A stretch of DNA of 64,000 nucleotides from Promerops cafer (GCA_013398275.1 VZSE01015551.1:249268-313267); one strand, 5' to 3'; shown: positions 36,801 through 49,179, counted from the stretch's first letter. A program made the numbers and translations. Notes: a model not told the origin generated them from the letters alone.

Positions 36801-39800
36801 AATGTCTCCAGAGGGAGATTCCATGCCCTCCCTGGGCAGCTGTTCCATGCTCTGCCACCCTCCATGGAAAGAAGCTCTTCTTCATGTTGAGGTGTTCTTC
36901 TGTTTTAATGATTTCTATTCTGTTAAATAAAAGAAAATATTCCAATGAATTATACACACATACACATATATATTTATATAAAACTTCTAGTGGTCACATT
37001 TTTCAATTTAGACCATTTCAGATATTTTGCTGCCAAAGCATTTTGTTGAATTCTACATTAATTATAATTACATAATTATAACATTAATTATAATGTCACT
37101 CAATATTTCACCAAAGTGCCTAATTATATTGTGTAGGAATCCAACGTTTGAGAGCAAACTAAATCTAAGTTTGTCTTAAATAACATAGATTATTTTAAAC
37201 TATTTTGTTCCTTTGTGGCAGTACCCTCCAGGAAGTTGTGGCAGTAGCAGGGCAAGCACAGCGCCCAGCACACCCCAGACGTGTTGAGCACAGAAATCTT
37301 TCAGCTGTGCCATGTCCTGTTCCCAGACTCTGCTGTTGCTCTGGCTGTTTTCCCCCTGGCACCCAGCTGTTAGTGAGGTCACAGTGGGACCATGCAGTGG
37401 GACAGAGCTTTTACCCTTTCTGCCACTCCAGCTCTGTGTGGGCAGTAAGGCAGACTTTTCCCATCCTTTCCTCTACTATTTCCTGTCATGCTTTTGCCAT
37501 TATCATGTCATGGAAAAAAAAACAAAATAGGGACTGGGGCAGCAGGAATGGTCAGCAGAACACAGGAGCTAATCCTCCTCTGGTGCAGTATGTGCTGTTC
37601 TTTCACATTTTCCCAGTTTCTTGTGTTATCTCCCTTCCAAGGCAGCCAGGATGGCAGAAGAGCTGAAGAAGGAGCAGGACACCAGTGCCCACCTGGAGAG
37701 GATGAAGAAGAACCTGGAGCAGACAGTGAAGGACCTGCAGCTTCGTCTGGAAGAGGCCGAGCAGCTGGCACTGAAGGGAGGGAAGAAGCAGATCCAGAAG
37801 CTGGAGGCCAGGGTGGGTACCAGCACTGAACATGGGTGTCAGAAACATCTTTCTTCTCCCAGTCTTGTGTGAGGGCTTAAGCCAATTGTTGATTAATTCA
37901 CTAGATCCGAGCATTAGAAGCTGAGCTGGAAGAAGAACATAAACAATCCTCAGAGGTTATGAAAAACATCTGCAAATATGAGCGGCGTGTCAAAGAGCTC
38001 AATTTTCAGGTGGGTAAAAATAGAAAGCAATTCTGATGTTTTGTCTCCCAAGGACATAAAATTGCACGTTCTCTTTCCACAGTGTGAAGAACAAAAGAAG
38101 AACATGATTAGGTTACAAGATCTGGTAGATGAACTGCAGATGAAAATCAAATCCTACAGAAAACAAGCTGAGGAAGCTGTGAGTCACTAAAGTGAAGCAA
38201 ATACTTATTTACCAGTTCACAGGACTGTCAGTTTAAAAGTTGGCTCTGTGCCCCAGCATGTTGCCAGATGGTTTTAAATTTTTGTTTTGCAATTTCAGGG
38301 TGAACAAGCCAATACTGATCTCTCCAAACTGAGAAATGCACTGCATAAAATAGGTGAGGCCCTGGAAAGGGCAGATATTGCTGAGAGCCAAGTAAATAAA
38401 CTCCGAGCTAAGGCCCGAGAAGGCCCTGCTACAAAGGTAAGGCTTTACTGCAGGTGTGCTGTTGCTCAAACGAGTCTAGCAGCAGATTTGTGCCTTGCCA
38501 GTGGTACAGGCATCATTTGGAAAGGACAGCTCTAGAAGGAAGGGGCTTTTAACGACAAGCTGAGTGGGTTGGGGTTGTTCAGCCTGAGGTAGAGAAGGCT
38601 CTGGGCAGACTTCATTCTTGCCCCCTTAAATGGGTCGTATAAGAAAGACAGGGAAAGACTCCTTACAAGGACTTTAGTGACAGGGCAAGGGGTGATGGTT
38701 TCAAACTGAAACAGATATGTTTACGTTGGCCATAAGGAAAAAATATGTATGATGAGAGTGGTGACACACTGGCACAGGTTGCCCAGAGATGTTGTGGATC
38801 CCTGTCACTGGGAATGTTAAGGCTCTGGTTGGATGGGACTCTCAGCAACTTTGTCTAGTGAAAGATGTCCCTGCCCATGGCAGGGGTTTTGGACTAGATG
38901 ACCTTTGAAGGTCCCTTCCAGCTCACACTATTCTGTGAACTGTCATTCTGTGACTCTGGAGTTTCAGCCTCTGGTGCTGAGCAGGAGTCTTCTGGCCAGT
39001 TTCATTACATTAGTTTCAGATTTAAGGAGTTGCCTCATAAAGTGAAAGTAATGAGAGTCATCCTAACTCTGAACATTTCTAGAACAGCACTTCTCTGAGC
39101 CTCAGGCAGAGCTAGCATTCTGATTGAGAAAAGAACAGAAGCTCTGTGTCCTTAGCTGAACTTCCTGGGCAGTTGTCTATCTCCAACCCAAGAGTGGTAC
39201 AAGATCTAGAGCTGCCTTTCCTAGTGTGATCTGAGCAGGTGTAATGCCTTTTGGCTTCACTAGTCTAGCTTAGTTTGTGGTTGGAGGTAAAATACTCTCA
39301 GTCCATGTTTTGGAAGAATAACTAGTGCCTAGAGCATGTATCCAGAAAATGGAGAACTTTGGCTTCAGGCTGCCTTCTGCAGCATCCTCTTTCTCATAAG
39401 GCATTTTCACACTAGAAGAGACCCTATGGAGAATCTGCTTTCTCCAGAAGGATCTGGCCTGAGACTCAACAGACAGTGTTGGCTCTTCCAGAGGCTGGTC
39501 TGCAGCTTTCAGTGAGTCACAGAATCACACACAGTCACAGAATTAACCACATTGGAAAAGACCTTTGAGATCATCGAGTCCAGCCTGTGACCCAACACCA
39601 CCTTGCCAACTAAACCATGGCACTGAGTGCCACATCCAGGCTTTGTCAAACTCCTCCAGGGATGGTGACTCCATCAGCCCATTCCAATGCCCAATTACTC
39701 TTTCTGTGAAGAGATTTCTGATGTCCAACCTAAACCTCCCTTGGCACAGTTTAAGGCTGTGTCCTCCTGTCCTGTCACTGTTCCCTGGGAGCAGAGCCCG

Positions 39801-41234
39801 ACCCCACCTGGCTGCACCCTCCTGTCGGGGGGTTGTAGGGAGTGATGAGGTCTCCCCTGAGCCTCCTCTTCACCAGGATAAGCAACCCCAGCTCCCACAG
39901 CTGCTCCTCACAGGACTTGTGTTCCAGACCTCTCACCAGCCTTGTTGCCCTTCTCTGGACACGTTCCAGCCCCTCCATGTCCTTCCTAAATTGGGGGTCC
40001 AGAGCTGGACACAGCACTCGAGGTGTGGCCTCACCAGTGCCAAGTAGAGGGGAGGATTCACTGCCCTGGTCCTGCCACACCATTCCTGATCCAGACCAGG
40101 TGCCACTGGCCTTCTTGGCCACATGGGCACACTGCTGGCTCATGTTCACTCAGCTGTCGACCAGCATCTGCAGGTCCTGTTCTGCCTGGCTGCTGTCCAG
40201 CCACTCTGTCCCCAGCCTGTAGGCCCCCCCGTAGGTGGGTGTTGTGACCAACACTGACACTTGGTCTTGTTGAACCTCATCTTGTTTGATGTGGCCCATA
40301 AATCCAGCCTGTCCAGGTCCCTCTGCAGAGCCCTCCTACCCTCACCTAAAGCTGTGCACCAGTAAAAGGCTTTGAGTCAGTGCTTGCCAACACCCCAGGG
40401 GATGCACTAGGAGGCTGAGTCCAGGTTCATGTCTAGAGATGTGAGATAACCTTAAAGAGGAAATGCTCAATATCTGATTGAATTAGAAGCCCAGACAGAG
40501 ACAAGATTTCAGGTATCTTCTATTGGATATCCCCAGGTGAAGGCTGGTTGTGGACTGACTGTGGACCACTCTCTGCAATATCCTGTCGGTTTAGATCCTG
40601 CTTTGAGGTGCCTGATTCTCCCTTGCACCTGGGAGATGTTAGAAAATACTGAGTGTGAGAGAATTCACGTATCTGCTTTGCAGATTTTTTTTTCATATTT
40701 TTATCACGTGTTTGCTTTGGGTTGTTTTCTGTGTGCTAAAGAAGAAATGGAATTTTCTGAAAGCAGGTAACAGAATGTTGGTAAAGACGTTAAAGCTTTC
40801 TTCCCACAAGATTAGGGCCTCTTTGTAAGGGGGGAAAGGAGATAAGAGGTTCAGAGATTGTAAAACACAGCCTGGTGACAGACTGGGCCTGCTCCAGGCC
40901 TGTAATGCAAGGCTTAGGCCTTGCTGCTTTTTGCCCCTCTTAAGATGGAATAGCAGTGCATGTGTCCTCGTTTTGCCAGTGAAATAATGGAATTAATCTT
41001 TTCTTCATGCTTCAGCTGTGGATGGTGGCCATCTTGGTGTTACCTGCATATATTCAACTCACACAGAGGTTTTAAGGGTTCCAGACATCCCTGCATTGGC
41101 TCAGGCTCCACTTGCACATCCTAGCTGGATGGTGCACTGAGAGGGATGATTTTAGGGATCAAAAGACTCATCTTGGCATGTGTAGACTAAACAAAGCCTC
41201 TCCTTTCTAGGTGGTGTTAGGAACTGAAAAATGA
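18808..41234 (+). CDS. MYH3: MYH3, embryonic-type sarcomeric myosin heavy chain, with one frameshift in the rod
   Basis: Muscle myosin II heavy chain, the actin-activated ATPase of the thick filament. Thirty-nine coding exons give 1941 residues if the extra base is ignored. The order is: N-terminal SH3-like part (AQNQPFDAKTYCFV), P-loop GESGAGKT (179-186), switch I NDNSSRF (239-245), switch II DIAGFE (462-467), a lysine-rich loop 2, the SH2/SH1 helix ([16 protein letters not shown]), the lever arm, then the coiled-coil rod from about residue 830, ending VVLGTEK. The MYH3 assignment rests on diagnostic N-terminal and motor stretches ([49 protein letters not shown]) and on its position next to SCO1. 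Odd: exon 32 is 310 nt instead of 309; an extra G makes TGA at 35433-35435 (codon 1613), losing about 330 rod residues needed for filament assembly. Several exons look converted by the neighbouring gene. Two splice signals are weak (acceptor 29435-29436; donor gtgctt at 29680). Confidence 0.9.
30621..31034 (+). other. MYH3: GC-AG intron in MYH3
   Basis: The donor is ttgcag|gcaaga and the acceptor is ttgtacag. The reading frame (KKIRELQ, then ARAAELEEE) requires this junction. The second myosin gene has the same non-canonical donor at the same codon (62529). Confidence 0.85.
33828..34233 (+). mobile_element. CR1 LINE 3' fragment, sense, ending just before a MYH3 splice acceptor
   Basis: Landmarks are 'ctctcctatgaggaaaggct', 'ttggatattaggatgaaatc', the 'ggtgtccctgcccatggcag' region and the terminal 'tctatgattctatga'. 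The terminal octamer repeat ends at about 34233; the acceptor AG of MYH3 exon 30 is at 34242-34243. The element supplies most of the sequence in which the branch point would lie. Confidence 0.92.
34875..34914. repeat. Perfect 17-bp inverted repeat (hairpin) in a MYH3 intron
   Basis: TTTACAGACATGTGTAC (34875-34891) is exactly complementary to 34898-34914, leaving a 6-nt loop (cattgt). It lies 34 bp before the acceptor AG of MYH3 exon 31 (34948-34949), where the branch point and start of the pyrimidine tract are expected. Confidence 0.95.
35428..35435 (+). other. MYH3: Single-base insertion and resulting stop codon in MYH3 exon 32
   Basis: The frame entering the exon reads DAEIRSR and then gaa tga. 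Removing one G from the ggg at 35428-35430 restores the family sequence NEALRLKKKMEGDLNEMEI. The exon spans 310 nt, while the family length is 309. Nothing in the flanking sequence offers a splice site that would bypass it. Confidence 0.9.
36691..36905 (-). mobile_element. CR1 LINE 3' fragment, antisense, in a MYH3 intron
   Basis: The sequence starts with 'tcagaatcactaggattgga' and continues with 'cctgcagcaggtgacacagg', 'tgtccaggccggtttggaat' and 'agattccatgccctccctgg'. This is the reverse complement of a CR1 3' end. It lies in the intron between 36107 and 37642. Confidence 0.85.
37055..37094. repeat. AT-rich direct and inverted repeat in a MYH3 intron
   Basis: ACATTAATTATAAT occurs at 37055-37068 and again at 37081-37094, with a partly palindromic AT stretch between. 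A short CA/TA microsatellite lies just upstream (about 36953-36980). No function is implied. Confidence 0.7.
38560..38950 (+). mobile_element. CR1 LINE 3' fragment, sense, in the last MYH3 intron
   Basis: Recognisable pieces are 'gggttggggttgttcagcct', 'ggcacaggttgcccagagat', 'gatgtccctgcccatggcag' and 'ttggactagatgacctttga', followed by a degraded tail ('ctattctgtgaactgtcattctgtgac'). It is more diverged than the copy at 33828. Confidence 0.85.
39513..40366 (-). mobile_element. CR1 LINE 3' fragment, antisense, about 850 bp, in the last MYH3 intron
   Basis: The copy begins with 'tcacagaatcac' and 'tttgagatcatcgagtccag'. It continues through 'ttctttctgtgaagagattt', 'ctcctcttcaccaggataag', 'ttgcccttctctggacacgt' and 'cactggccttcttggccaca'. 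It ends around 'tccctctgcagagccctcct'. It is the longest CR1 fragment in the window. Open frames on its strands are remnants. Confidence 0.92.
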
Positions 41235-44200
41235 GCTTCCTCTGGGTTAACTAGAACTTCCACAAAGTATCTCTCCAGCTGTGGAAGTAGTTTTCTCTTT
41301 GTTTATGAACACAAACATTTTCTGTCACTGCTGCTGTACCAGTGTCAATAAAATAGATATCTGCAACTTCAGATGCTCCAAATGTGAATGTTTAAATGAG
41401 AGTCTCATTTTGTTACTAAGTTTAGTCAAAACTGTGGGTTTGAGTCTTAACTACCTCTGTGACCAGTTTGACCAATTTTATCCTGAATTTAAAGCCTAGA
41501 GGTTTGACAGGCTTTTTGCTTTCCCAAGGGATGAATTCTGGTCCAGCTCCTGTAGCCTGGAAGCAGCACATTCTCAGGAGAGCAGCTGCACCTTGTTCTC
41601 AGCAGCTCATGACACAGGGCTGTGCTTCAGGATGCAATCCAAAGTCTTGCTGTGCTCCTAGGCCATGCCACTGACCCTAGCCCACCATGTCAAATGACTG
41701 GTTACTCAGTGCAACACTCAACTTCATGAACCTGCAGAAAAACTGTTGTAACTTGTTTAGGAGTAGCTGTGCAAAATCAAGAGAAAATTACTAACTGCTG
41801 GGCAAGTCTGGTAACCCTTCCCAGCCTGTCATTATTCATTCCAGAGTATCCAGGATTAGCATGGCATTGTCATGTAATCCTCCCAGCCCTCTTGCCCACT
41901 TTTGGTACAAAGTTTGCTATTTGCTCTTGCCCCAGCTACACAGTCCGGGGTTCTCTGGGACTCAAAGCACAGTGGGAGCAGCACAGCAACCCCTGCAAGG
42001 CTCTGCATGGATGTGCTTTAGCAGGATAATCCCTACCTTCACTGCACCAGCTCCTTTCTGCTGGTAGTGCAGCTCTTTCCCATTTCATAGGTGGAATTCA
42101 CTTTTGGTTTGTGTTGGCTCTGACTCACGACAGGGTTGGCTGAATGGCAGGTGCCACAGCCTGGCTTTCCCACCTGGCACCTGGAGTCCCCAGGCTGACT
42201 CTATCCAGGATTATGATGCCTGGGTTGCTAGAACACACCATGCACGTAGGTCTGGCTGGTTTGGAGAGGAGGATCCTGAGAGCATGAGGGCAGGTTTGGG
42301 CTCAGGGCCTGCTGGTAGCAATGGAGCTCCGTGGAAAGCCTGTGCTGCCAACTGCCTACAGTAAGAAATAAAACAGATTGAAAGAAATGCATGGCCATGG
42401 GGCACAAACCCTCACAGCTTGAGTTTCTGCAAAGCTTGACCTGTGCTGAGCCATGATGGTCCAGGGCAGCACGAAAGTGAGCACTGCAGTGCTGGGCATC
42501 CTCAGAGAAGCACACAGCCCTGTCCAACATCCCAGTCACAGAGCCTGCCACGCCACAGACCACATGCTGAGGCCCTGGTTCAGTCATCACCAGGCAAGGT
42601 GATCCACAGGAACCTGAACCACAGCGTATGGCACCAAATGGGGGGCAAAGACTGACTTCATCACCAGCCTGACCTTGAAGTGAGCAGCCAAGGGTGGACT
42701 GCACAGTGCCCACACCCATTGTACTGTGTTCTGACAGACACAGGGGATGCCCAACAAGCACAGAGGTGCTGGCAAAGCCAGACTTAGGAGGGTAACTTAT
42801 TAGGCTGCTGGAAAAATAACTTGACCATGAATGAGGAGCTGTGGCTCTTGTCTGCTGGCTGAGCTGATATTTGTCTGCAGCAGTGCTGGATGTGCATGGG
42901 AATGGCTTAAAAGGCTGGGACTGGGCCAAGTGGCCTTTTCCCAGGAGCTAGCATGAGACTGACCCCCAAGGGTGTGGGATTGCATCTAGTGGCAGCAGTT
43001 TATAAGCTACCCAATACACACTCAGTCCCCTGACCACTTGTTCCTGCCTGCTAACACTGCTGCTGTGCATCAGTCCAGCTGAATATGGAGTCACAAGGGA
43101 GACCAACTTGGCTGGCTGATCCATCCAGAAAGCTCTTCTGGGAAAGTGGTGATTTTTCCTATGACAGTTTAATCTGCAACTTTTCATAAAGCAAGGTAAA
43201 TTAAACAGAAATAAATGTGACATAAAAATGTGGAATGAAAAAAATTCACACCAGAAAGAGGATGTTAAAAGGAATAAGTTGGGGAGGGAATTTGTGATGG
43301 CTGGGAAGAGGAAAATGGACCTCTCAAACATTCCTGGTGCTGAAGAACCACTCAGAAATGGAGAGCTTCAGGTGGAAAGAAGTAAATACCCTCCTGGATG
43401 CAAATGATTTGTGTTTTGATGCACGCTTTCAGCAAGTTGCTTGGAGCCTTACAATGCTCTCTGGTATCTTTCTCACTCTCAGGGGTGTGGCTGAGAATAA
43501 AACAGGCAGCCCCATGCCCTGAGCTCAGGGACAGGTGCACACCCTCAGGCAGGACCTGCCCTGAGCACAGCTGGGCACTGCTGATGGCACTGAGAGCTGG
43601 CCCTGCCCCCCCAGCAAACTCACAGCTCCCTCTGCCCTCACCTCCTGTGCTCCAAGGCCACACCAAACTGCCCCTCAGCCTTCACAAGAGCCATTGCTGG
43701 AGGGAGGGACAAGGCTGGAAGGAGTTTTGGAGGAGGCCCATGCCAGGAGGATCAGCCCACCACGTGTCTCCTTTCATCCTCAATGTCAGAAGCCCAAAAT
43801 AGCCCTGCTCTCCTAAGACTCCTGTGCGGGGTCGTGCCTGTTTGTGGGGATGATTTGCTTCCACTAATAGCACCTGAAGACATTCCTGGGCGGGTAGGCT
43901 GCCTTCTGTGTGGCAGAGCAACGTGCTGCCGTGAAGGAGCTGGACACGTGTGCTGTGTCCCAAGGCAGCAGCTGCTATTCTTACCCCAGAGACTCTCTGC
44001 AGCACAGCTCCATTGCCAGCTGAAAGGTTAAACACCAGAATGGGGCCCAGCACCGTGGCCATGGCCATTCCCTGCTGGGATGTGCTGCCCCATGGGCAAC
44101 ACAGCAGCTGCCCAGATACTCCTAGTAGTCAGTTGGGGCTCCTTGGGGTGGATGGGGCTTTGCCTCTCTTGTAAACCAACAAAAATGTAATGCTTGTGGA

Positions 44201-47039
44201 CCCAGAAGGCCATTTTTTGCTTTGCAGATCAGCAAGAGGCCCCAGTTCATGAATCCCTTCCCTGGTGAGGAAAGCAGAGGCAGGGCTTGCTCCAGGAACA
44301 GCAGCATTGCAGAAAGCCTTGTCCCCTCTCTTAGCCAAGTGGAGCAGGAGCAGCCTGTTGAACGTGTTCAGATCAGACAGAGCTGGGCCCCAGTGCATGA
44401 CGTGTGAGCAGCTGAACTTGATATATTGTGACTCTTGCTGCAGAAAAAAACTGGTAAGAGAGAGTGTGGAAGAGTAACCACAGAACTGCAGTGGGGTTGC
44501 AACAGTGCTGGGGAGTTCAGAATGGGTCTGGGAGGAGGAAAGCAAGATGGATGTGTGCAAGGAAAAGAAATAAAAGAAATATAAAAGAAATAAGATGGTA
44601 GAGGATGTGGGGGTGGAAGAAATGACAACTCAGAACAGGTTTGGGGATGAAAGGTCAGGAGAAATCTGAGGGGAACTGCTGGGAAACACTACAGTGATAA
44701 TCTGCAAACAACTAACTCATACCCCACCTCTGAAATTCTTTTTAATGCTTAATTTTAGTTTTGAAGAAATAATTTTCTGTATTTATCCTGTTTTTTCATT
44801 ACTGCTGAGAAGGTACAAGGCTCATCACTCATGCCCAGGCACAGCTGAGCAGAGCTGTCTGCACCGCAGAGAACAAATCCTCAGGCAGCATTTCCCAAAC
44901 CTGGGAATACGAGCTGTACTGGGAGGACAGAGTGAAAATCCAGAGGGCTGAAGAATTCAGGGGCTACTTGCAGGTGGAGCCTGAAAGCCCCCAACATGGC
45001 CAGACCTCACCTCAGCTCCCCAGGCAGGGCAGGTAGCTCGGGCTGGGGTCCAGCAGCCCCAGGAGCTGCTTTTCTCTCTGGCAGAGGGAAAGTGGATAGG
45101 GGTGGTGCAGAGTGGTCCAAGTTTTGAGCTGCTGCTGTGGCCCACCCCACAGCAACCTGGCCTGTCACTCTTTTTGAGCCCACCCTGTGGCATATGTTTT
45201 ATGTAGGATCATCCAAGGGAAAAAAAGCCATGGAGCTGTTCTGCTTTGAACAACTGATTTGTGCTTCAGGAGCAGCAGGGACTTGTATTCTTCCCTTGGC
45301 ACATGAGATGAATGCAAGGAGCAATTAAAGAAATGTTTAGCCTGACCCACAAGGTAATCTGTCTTCCAATATAAAATAATGAAACCGTTAATAAATTTCC
45401 TAAGGATGCAAAAGGAACTTTTCTGCAAGAACAAGTTAGTTCAGAAATGTCACTAGAAAATTCTGCTGTGTATCCTGTTGGCAACTTCACTACAGTGAGT
45501 GTCACTCAGGAAATTCTGTGGTAATCCACTGGGTTGTCTTAGTCTTGAAAAGCCTAATTTTTAAAGTCAGCAGATTTCTAGAAATTCCATACCAGTGTAT
45601 TTCCATTTACAGCACTGAAATCTGCCCAGAAGAAGGATTTGTGCATCTGTCCCAAGTAAGTGCCAGCCGAGGAAGATACCACCTCATTGCTGTCTTTTTT
45701 AGGATGCAGTTGCTGCTTGTGCTAATATTATGCACCTAATCCTAGTTCTCCTTCCCTCCCCCTTCTGCCACTTGCTGTCTTTTGACTTTGTCTTACCCGG
45801 AGGCGTCTTAGCCTGCCCACCCCACTCCCCTGCTCTGTAACAGGAGCTCCTCAGCTGCTGTGGTGGGTGACAGAAAGGACATCATGAATGTCACCTCCTA
45901 GGCCAGCTCTTCCGCTGGTGCTTGCTGGGAACATGAGGAGTCTGATTAGCAGCACAACTGATACTCAGTGGAGAGTTCTCACCCCCAAATGAAAGTGTGC
46001 TGCTTTGCCTGTCTCCCCACTGCTCTGTGAGCTGGGCTGTGCCACTCTTGAGTCTCACCCACTGTCATTGAGAGGAACTCACCTTGAGAAGCATGCCCAA
46101 GCACAGCTGCTCGTCACCAAGTCTGTTCCCTGTGTGACATCGCGTTAAGAGAGTTGATAACACATCAAAAGTGTATGTAAACAATGAACAGATGTATGTA
46201 GATTGTGGAATATCTACCACGGTTTATCAGGGTCTGGGCAATCACCCACCAGTCACCCAGCAAGTTGATTTGGTTGAAGTAGGGCAGAGTAATCACCAGT
46301 AGTGACCCACCGCATGCAGGACTGACTTCCTTTCACCTTAGCTGTAATGTGTGCTCATAGGAACAGCACATCCCTACAGATCCTGCTCATTCCTGGTTCC
46401 CCCCGTGGCCCTGAGCACATCTCAATTCCTTGTTGGCATCAGAGACCCCGATCACCAGAAGAGGAGCTGCAGTGACCTGTCCCCAGGCACAAGGAGACAG
46501 GGCTGTCTGTGGAAGGCTCCTGAGCCTGCTCTGCAGGCCCTCGACCCACAGCAGGAGGTTTCCTACTGGAGCAGAAGCTGAGCAGCCCTGAGCTCTCTCC
46601 AGCCTCCCAGGGCTCACTAGCAGGGTGTGCAAGGGGATCCCTGTTGAAGAGAATATCTGCTCTATCCCTTGACCATTACAGGCTCCACGTGGGGGTACAA
46701 ATAGGTCACTGAGACCTGAGAAGGCCAAAGGCTTCTTAGGCTTCATATAGAGATAGTAGGAATGTGCTTGTGCTTCTGTCTCCTATTACTGGCAGGGACA
46801 CACAGAACACATTGTCATTTTCAGTGCAGTTTCCCAGGTGTAAGTTACTTGGTTTTTGCTCCATTCACATGACATTTTTCACCACCTTGAGGTGGTTTGT
46901 TCTCTAGAAGGCTTCACCACCTGGGTGGAATATCATGCAGAGGCTGGGTGTCTGGGGAGAGGGGGATGACGACAAATGTCTTGGGTGTGAGAGTCTGCCT
47001 GTTCCTTTGGACTCACCCAGTACAGCCATTCAGAGTGTC

Positions 47040-47125
47040 ACACAGATCACAGAAGGGTTTGGGTTGAAGAGAACTTTAAATCTCATCTAATACAATCTCT
47101 CTGACATGGGCAGGGACATCATGCA
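47040..47125 (-). mobile_element. Short CR1 3' tail, antisense
   Basis: The sequence 'agaagggtttgggttgaaga' followed by 'ctttaaatctcatcta' and 'atgggcagggacatc' is the reverse complement of the CR1 terminal region. Only about 85 bp are recognisable. Confidence 0.7.
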
Positions 47126-49179
47126 ATCTTATTTCCTTCAGTGTTATGTTATTGTCAGAAATAACCCCCAGAGGTGATGTTAGTGCTGTATCATACACAT
47201 ATTTCTGAAAAATCATGCCTGGCAACTCAGAATGAAAAAAAAAAACCAAACATTTGAACCACACCACTAAATTCCTGTGATGGACCTGGAGAAATGCTTA
47301 CCAGCATACAGTTACCAGTGAGAATATGTCCAGCCTGTGGTAATGAGAAGAATCTCCTGTTCTCTGCCTGCCCTGCTGCTCCTCACCTGGTGGAGCTCCT
47401 TCCTGATGTGATGTGATGCATTCTGCTGCCTCAATGAGCTCCACAGATCTCTGACTCTGCTTGCAGGTCATGCTGCTCTTCAAGGACTGAAAGCAACCAA
47501 AGCCTGCTGCTGCAGCTGAGGACATTTCAGCTGATGTTCATGAGAAGCAATATTATGGATTTGGTGTTCTGGAGGGATATGCTTTGGCAAGTGGCATGGA
47601 ATTAACTGCCTGTTAATTGAATTAAGTGAAATCAAAGATTTCACTGATGGCCACGGCTTCAGCTGGACGGGACTGGCCACCTGGACACATCCCCAGCCAG
47701 AGGGGACACCTGGACACGTCCCCAGCCAGAGGGACCACCTTGGAGGGCCATCTGTCTTAGGGAATCAGAGCATATAGCCTAAGTGTAGCTCCAGGGGTAA
47801 TGACTGCAAAGAAGAATTCCTTTTCCTGCTGCAAAACCTCTGCCCATACAGCCCATTCTTGTGTTTCCAGTTGATGACCTTGATGAGTCTGAAGAGGCAG
47901 GAGGGGGAGGATCCCAGTGGCCAACACACAGCACCTGCAGGAACCTCCCCTTGCCCTCCCTAGCCTGGCTGCTGCCTGGCTAAAAAGTGCCTTCTCACTC
48001 CTTATCTCTCAGTTAAATGCTGGGATGGGGGGAACAAAATACACATCTTGGGCCCTGGCAGAAAGGGAGCAGCTGTCTGATCACTGTCTCAAGAAGGATC
48101 TATTTTCAGCACAACTGAATCCTTTCTCCTCCGTGGGGAATGTGCACCTTGACGACACTGCATTGCTGTGCAGCACAGCCTGTATCCAGAGATGGCTTCC
48201 AGCCTGCCTCTTCCCATTTATCTCTGCTGTGCTTTACTTCTGTGAAGTTCAGTGAAGTTCACCCTGAAGAGATGGAAATAGAATGGACAGAATATTAATG
48301 GTTCCCAGGAAACATTGCTTTTTTTTTTTTTTTTTTTCCTTTGAGGTGCTTGCACTTCTTTCAACAGATTCCTTCCTGAACAGATTTCTCCTTGCTGTAC
48401 CTGGATAGAGGACACATGGCAAAGTTTCCCCTGAAGTAATTTTTTGGGATCTAGAGAGTGAAACTACAGTGAAATCTGAATCATCCATTTCAGATTAGAG
48501 ACTACTTCTTTGTAAGAAACCACTATACCAGTGTCATATAAATGGTACCTTGGTGAAAGAGAAGAGCTGTATTAATTAAACCAAATCCAAAGCAGATGCT
48601 CAGCAGCTTAGAGTGCTTTCCAGGGATGCTTATGACAGCTGACCAAACACTTCACTTTCCATGAGCTTTATTTCATATACTACTACATGGAATGCTGGGT
48701 TATTTGCCCAACCTTTTTTTTGCCTTTGCTCCTGTCTCTTCTTCCAGCCTCCACAAATGTAGTGTCTTTCCCCTGCAGACATTGATTGAGAGTTCATATA
48801 CTACCTGTATTCACAACACATGCTCTTACAGCTGCCATTGCTTTAGCCCTAATTTCCTTCAAAAAGATATTTAAAAACAAGAACTCAAAACACTGAAAGA
48901 AAAGTTCTTGTTTTCTGTGTTCTTATTTTGTTAATGCAAAAGAGGAAAAAAGGAAATGGGTATGAATTTAGAGCTTTCAAGTGAAAGTAGTTGATGTTTT
49001 AACATTTTATCTTCTTTTTATAATTTAATCAGCAATACAGATAAACACAGCAGTAAGATTTGAGTCTCTGTGATTCTGCAGGCCCAACATTGTTTTCTGT
49101 GTTAAGGACAGTGTGCAGCTGAGTACTGGTGAGGCAAAATCCTGAGGTGAATCTGAGACCCAATAACACAAAACAAGCA

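Larger units (their letters stand above)
18804..41352 (+). other. MYH3: Exon map of MYH3
   Basis: Coding segments: 18808-19011, 20184-20327, 20408-20564, 21288-21315, 21397-21505, 22015-22107, 22414-22477, 22559-22657, 23676-23779, 23866-24004, 24526-24644, 24826-24975, 25428-25598, 26199-26508, 26672-26745, 26981-27068, 27149-27266, 28575-28698, 28790-28926, 29002-29257, 29437-29679, 30044-30220, 30298-30443, 30530-30620, 31035-31424, 31526-31652, 32445-32563, 33051-33247, 33423-33606, 34244-34409, 34950-35074, 35250-35559 (frameshift), 35645-35848, 35982-36107, 37642-37812, 37905-38009, 38083-38178, 38299-38436, 41211-41234. The last exon follows acceptor tcctttctag, encodes VVLGTEK and a stop, and continues as 3' UTR to AATAAA at 41347-41352. 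Exon lengths match the second myosin gene except for loop 1, loop 2, the N terminus and exon 32. Confidence 0.88.

Noticed and set aside
39565..40222. Overlapping 120-160-codon frames in the last MYH3 intron
   Set aside because: They are within the antisense CR1 fragment.
18808..41234. Calling MYH3 a pseudogene outright
   Set aside because: Only one frame-breaking base is seen in 39 exons, the motor motifs are intact and the assembly has another doubtful base nearby, so the gene is kept as a CDS with a flagged frameshift.
48319..48337. T run as the tail of an antisense processed pseudogene
   Set aside because: No coding remnant, target-site duplication or exon-junction sequence was recognised beside it.
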